Source of the DNA: Nitrospirota bacterium
GTDB taxonomy: Bacteria; Nitrospinota; Nitrospinia; Nitrospinales; VA-1
NCBI GenBank assembly: GCA_003246675.1
Contig: QJZQ01000143.1
Coordinates: 1 to 48,601 of the forward strand
DNA length: 48,601 nt
Direction: 5' to 3'
Both the position numbers and the translations under genes were made by a program. Numbering within the stretch: position 1 is the first letter of the stretch; every line of letters begins with the position of its first letter. This document shows positions 46,548 through 48,601 of this stretch, one piece after another. The notes below the pieces were generated by a model. That model made no database searches and had not been told where the DNA came from. It saw nothing but the letters and a program-made list of their open reading frames with translations.

Positions 46548-47192
46548 ATGATTCCCTTAAGCGACGAAAACCCGACACGCAGTTTCCCCATCGTGACTCT
46601 GCTGCTCATCGCCGCCAACGTGGCGGTGTTCGCGTTGAGCCTGGGGCAGATGCACGACCCGGACGCGTTCTTCGCCGCCTACGGGTTGATTCCGGCGCAA
46701 CTCGCCGAGCAGCCGGTGGCCCAGTACCCGCACATTTTCACGGCCATGTTCATGCATGCCGGGTTCATGCACCTGGCGGGGAACATGCTCTACCTGTGGA
46801 TCTTCGGCAATAATATCGAAGATGCGCTGGGCAAGTTGGGCTTTCTGCTCTTCTACCTGGTGTGCGGCGTGCTCGCCGCGTTCGGCCACATTCTGACCGA
46901 CATCCATTCCCCGGTGCCGATGGTGGGGGCGAGCGGAGCGATCGCGGGCGTGCTCGGCGCCTACATGGTGCTGTTCCCGGCGGCGCGGGTCAAGACGCTC
47001 ATCTTCCTCGGTTTCTTCATGACGGTGGCGCGCATTCCGGCGTGGTTCCTGCTCGGGCTGTGGATCCTGCTGCAAGTGGGCAGTAGTTTTTCGATGCCTT
47101 CAGACGGCGGCGGCGTGGCCTGGTTCGCGCATATCGGCGGCTTTTTCGTCGGCGCGCTCCTCATCCACCCCTTCCGAAAAATCGCCCGCTGA
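46548..47192 (+). CDS. Rhomboid family intramembrane serine protease
   Basis: MFMHAGFMHLAGNMLYLWIFGNNIEDALG; MVGASGAIAGVLGAY (GxSG); AHIGGFFVGALL (catalytic His). Confidence 0.93.
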   Translation: MIPLSDENPTRSFPIVTLLLIAANVAVFALSLGQMHDPDAFFAAYGLIPAQLAEQPVAQYPHIFTAMFMHAGFMHLAGNMLYLWIFGNNIEDALGKLGFLLFYLVCGVLAAFGHILTDIHSPVPMVGASGAIAGVLGAYMVLFPAARVKTLIFLGFFMTVARIPAWFLLGLWILLQVGSSFSMPSDGGGVAWFAHIGGFFVGALLIHPFRKIAR

Positions 47193-47201
47193 CCGGCGGC
47201 T

Positions 47202-48467
47202 TTAGTCCGCCGCGCCTTGCAGCCGCAGACGCAGCAGGTTGAGCGCCGCCTGAGCGGCCCGTTCCTTGTTCCTCGCCCGGTCCTGCTGAAACAGAAATTT
47301 CTCGCAAACGATGCCCGCCGGGTCGGCCAGGCCGATGAAGGTGAGCCCGACGGGCTTTTCGGCGCTGCCGCCGCCGGGCCCGGCGATGCCGGTGACGGAC
47401 AAGCCGACATCCGCACCCGCCGTCTGGCGGATGCCCTCGGCCATGGCGCGGGCCACCTGCTCGCTCACCGCGCCGTACCGCGCAAGCAGTTCACCAGGCA
47501 CCCCGAGGCGGGCCGCCTTGGCCGCGTTGGAGTAAGTGACCGCGCCTTCCAGAAAATAATCCGAGCTCCCCGAGACGCCGGTGAGGCGATGGCCGATCAA
47601 CCCGCCGGTGCACGATTCGGCCACGGCCAGGGTGAGCCCGCGCGCCAGCAGCAGACGGCCGACGACCTGCTCCATCGTCTCTTCGTCTTTGGCGAAAATG
47701 CAGTCTCCCGCGCGCTCACGAAACCACGCTTCGGCCGCGTCGAGCTTTTCCTTCACCTCGGCGTCGGACTCCCCCACCGCCGAGAGGCGAATGCGGACCC
47801 CGAGGTGCGAAGGCAGCGAGGCGACGCTCACCCGGCCGGTCAGGGCGTCGGGCGGCCCCACCCGCTCCCACAACCCCGCTTCCGGCACGCCGGTGGTGTG
47901 GAGAATGCGATGCTTCACCCGGTGGCCGGAGAGCGGCGCGATCAGGGGCACGAGGTATTTCTCGAACAGGTGTTCCATTTCCAGGGGCACCCCGGGCAGC
48001 GCGGCGACTCTCTTGCCGCCCCATTCGAACAACAGGCCGGGGGCGGTGCCCTTCTCGTTATGCAGGACCGTGGCCTTTTCCGGCACCTCGCACTGGCCGA
48101 GAACCGTTTCGGGCACCGGCCGGCCGCGGCGGGCGTAAAATCGTTCGAGCCCGGCGGCCACGGCCTCGTCGTGGCGAAATCCGGACTTGAAATAATCGGC
48201 GAGGACCGGCTTGGTGATATCGTCGTGGGTGGTCCCCAGGCCTCCGGTGATGAGCACCCAGTCCACCCGCTTAAGGGCCTCGTCCAGCGCCTGGGAAATC
48301 GCCCGGGCGTCGTCGCCGACCACGGTCGCCCGCCGCACCGCCACCCCCAGGCTGATGAGCCGCCGCCCGAGGAAACGGGAGTTGCCGTCCTGAATGAGGC
48401 CGGTCAGCACTTCATTGCCGATGGAGATGATTTCCGCATTGGGCATGCCGGGGTCATGAAGGAACAC
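47202..48467 (-). CDS. cinA: CinA family protein (competence/damage-inducible, NMN amidohydrolase-like)
   Basis: MPNAEIISIGNEVLTGLIQDGNSRFLGRRL...ITGGLGTTHDDITK...; C-terminal LAVAESCTGGLIGHRLTGVSGSSDYFLEGAVTYSN. Confidence 0.95.
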   Translation of the reverse strand: MFLHDPGMPNAEIISIGNEVLTGLIQDGNSRFLGRRLISLGVAVRRATVVGDDARAISQALDEALKRVDWVLITGGLGTTHDDITKPVLADYFKSGFRHDEAVAAGLERFYARRGRPVPETVLGQCEVPEKATVLHNEKGTAPGLLFEWGGKRVAALPGVPLEMEHLFEKYLVPLIAPLSGHRVKHRILHTTGVPEAGLWERVGPPDALTGRVSVASLPSHLGVRIRLSAVGESDAEVKEKLDAAEAWFRERAGDCIFAKDEETMEQVVGRLLLARGLTLAVAESCTGGLIGHRLTGVSGSSDYFLEGAVTYSNAAKAARLGVPGELLARYGAVSEQVARAMAEGIRQTAGADVGLSVTGIAGPGGGSAEKPVGLTFIGLADPAGIVCEKFLFQQDRARNKERAAQAALNLLRLRLQGAAD

Positions 48468-48601
48468 GATGGTTGCCTCTCGATGGGGGACTGTTCGGGC
48501 CGAATCGCCTCCCCTATTTTACCGGCTGCCGCGGGAATTTGCCATAGACGGCCCCGGGGAATTGCGATAGTCTTGAACCACGCACACGAAGCGGCGATGC
48601 A

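Noticed and set aside
43731-47201. Complete diversity-generating retroelement around the NACHT-FGE gene
   Set aside because: No reverse transcriptase ORF, accessory protein or template repeat similar to the 3' end was found in the window.
1-48601. CRISPR arrays, transposons, prophage or integrative elements
   Set aside because: No regularly spaced repeats, transposase, integrase or phage structural signatures seen; the only clear repeats are the motB-tail duplication and the amidase linker repeat.

Overview
This 48.6 kb GC-rich bacterial chromosomal segment is densely coded and mostly housekeeping. I saw no rRNA or tRNA genes, CRISPR arrays, transposases or phage modules, although tRNAs were not searched exhaustively. 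Gene content is consistent with a Nitrospinota-like bacterium; this is inference from a 2-oxoacid:ferredoxin oxidoreductase operon plus sucCD and a periplasmic chlorite dismutase, and needs phylogenomic confirmation. Main blocks: a K+-channel-like protein with an aberrant filter; a frameshifted MBL-fold gene; chlorite dismutase; fliD-fliS; sucCD; OFOR alpha/beta/gamma/ferredoxin; ndk; PTPS-folE; phoH-ybeY-HIT-mutS; DUF4390 plus NtrY-like kinase; aldehyde dehydrogenase; a secreted metallopeptidase; tag-merR-ihfA; an EF-G-like GTPase; der; amiC; ribD-ribE-ribBA-ribH-nusB; motAB plus a degenerate receiver/HD-GYP protein; a NACHT-NTPase/formylglycine-synthase-fold fusion; rhomboid; cinA. The best candidate for an under-described system is the NACHT-FGE fusion (44030..46405, minus). 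Its C-terminal fold matches the type used by diversity-generating-retroelement variable proteins and by conflict STAND proteins, but it lacks the FGE catalytic Cys pair and has no reverse transcriptase nearby. Other points of interest are the pseudo-receiver/pseudo-HD-GYP next to motAB, a 60-bp duplicated motB tail, and a three-way-junction-like structure upstream of the EF-G-like gene.
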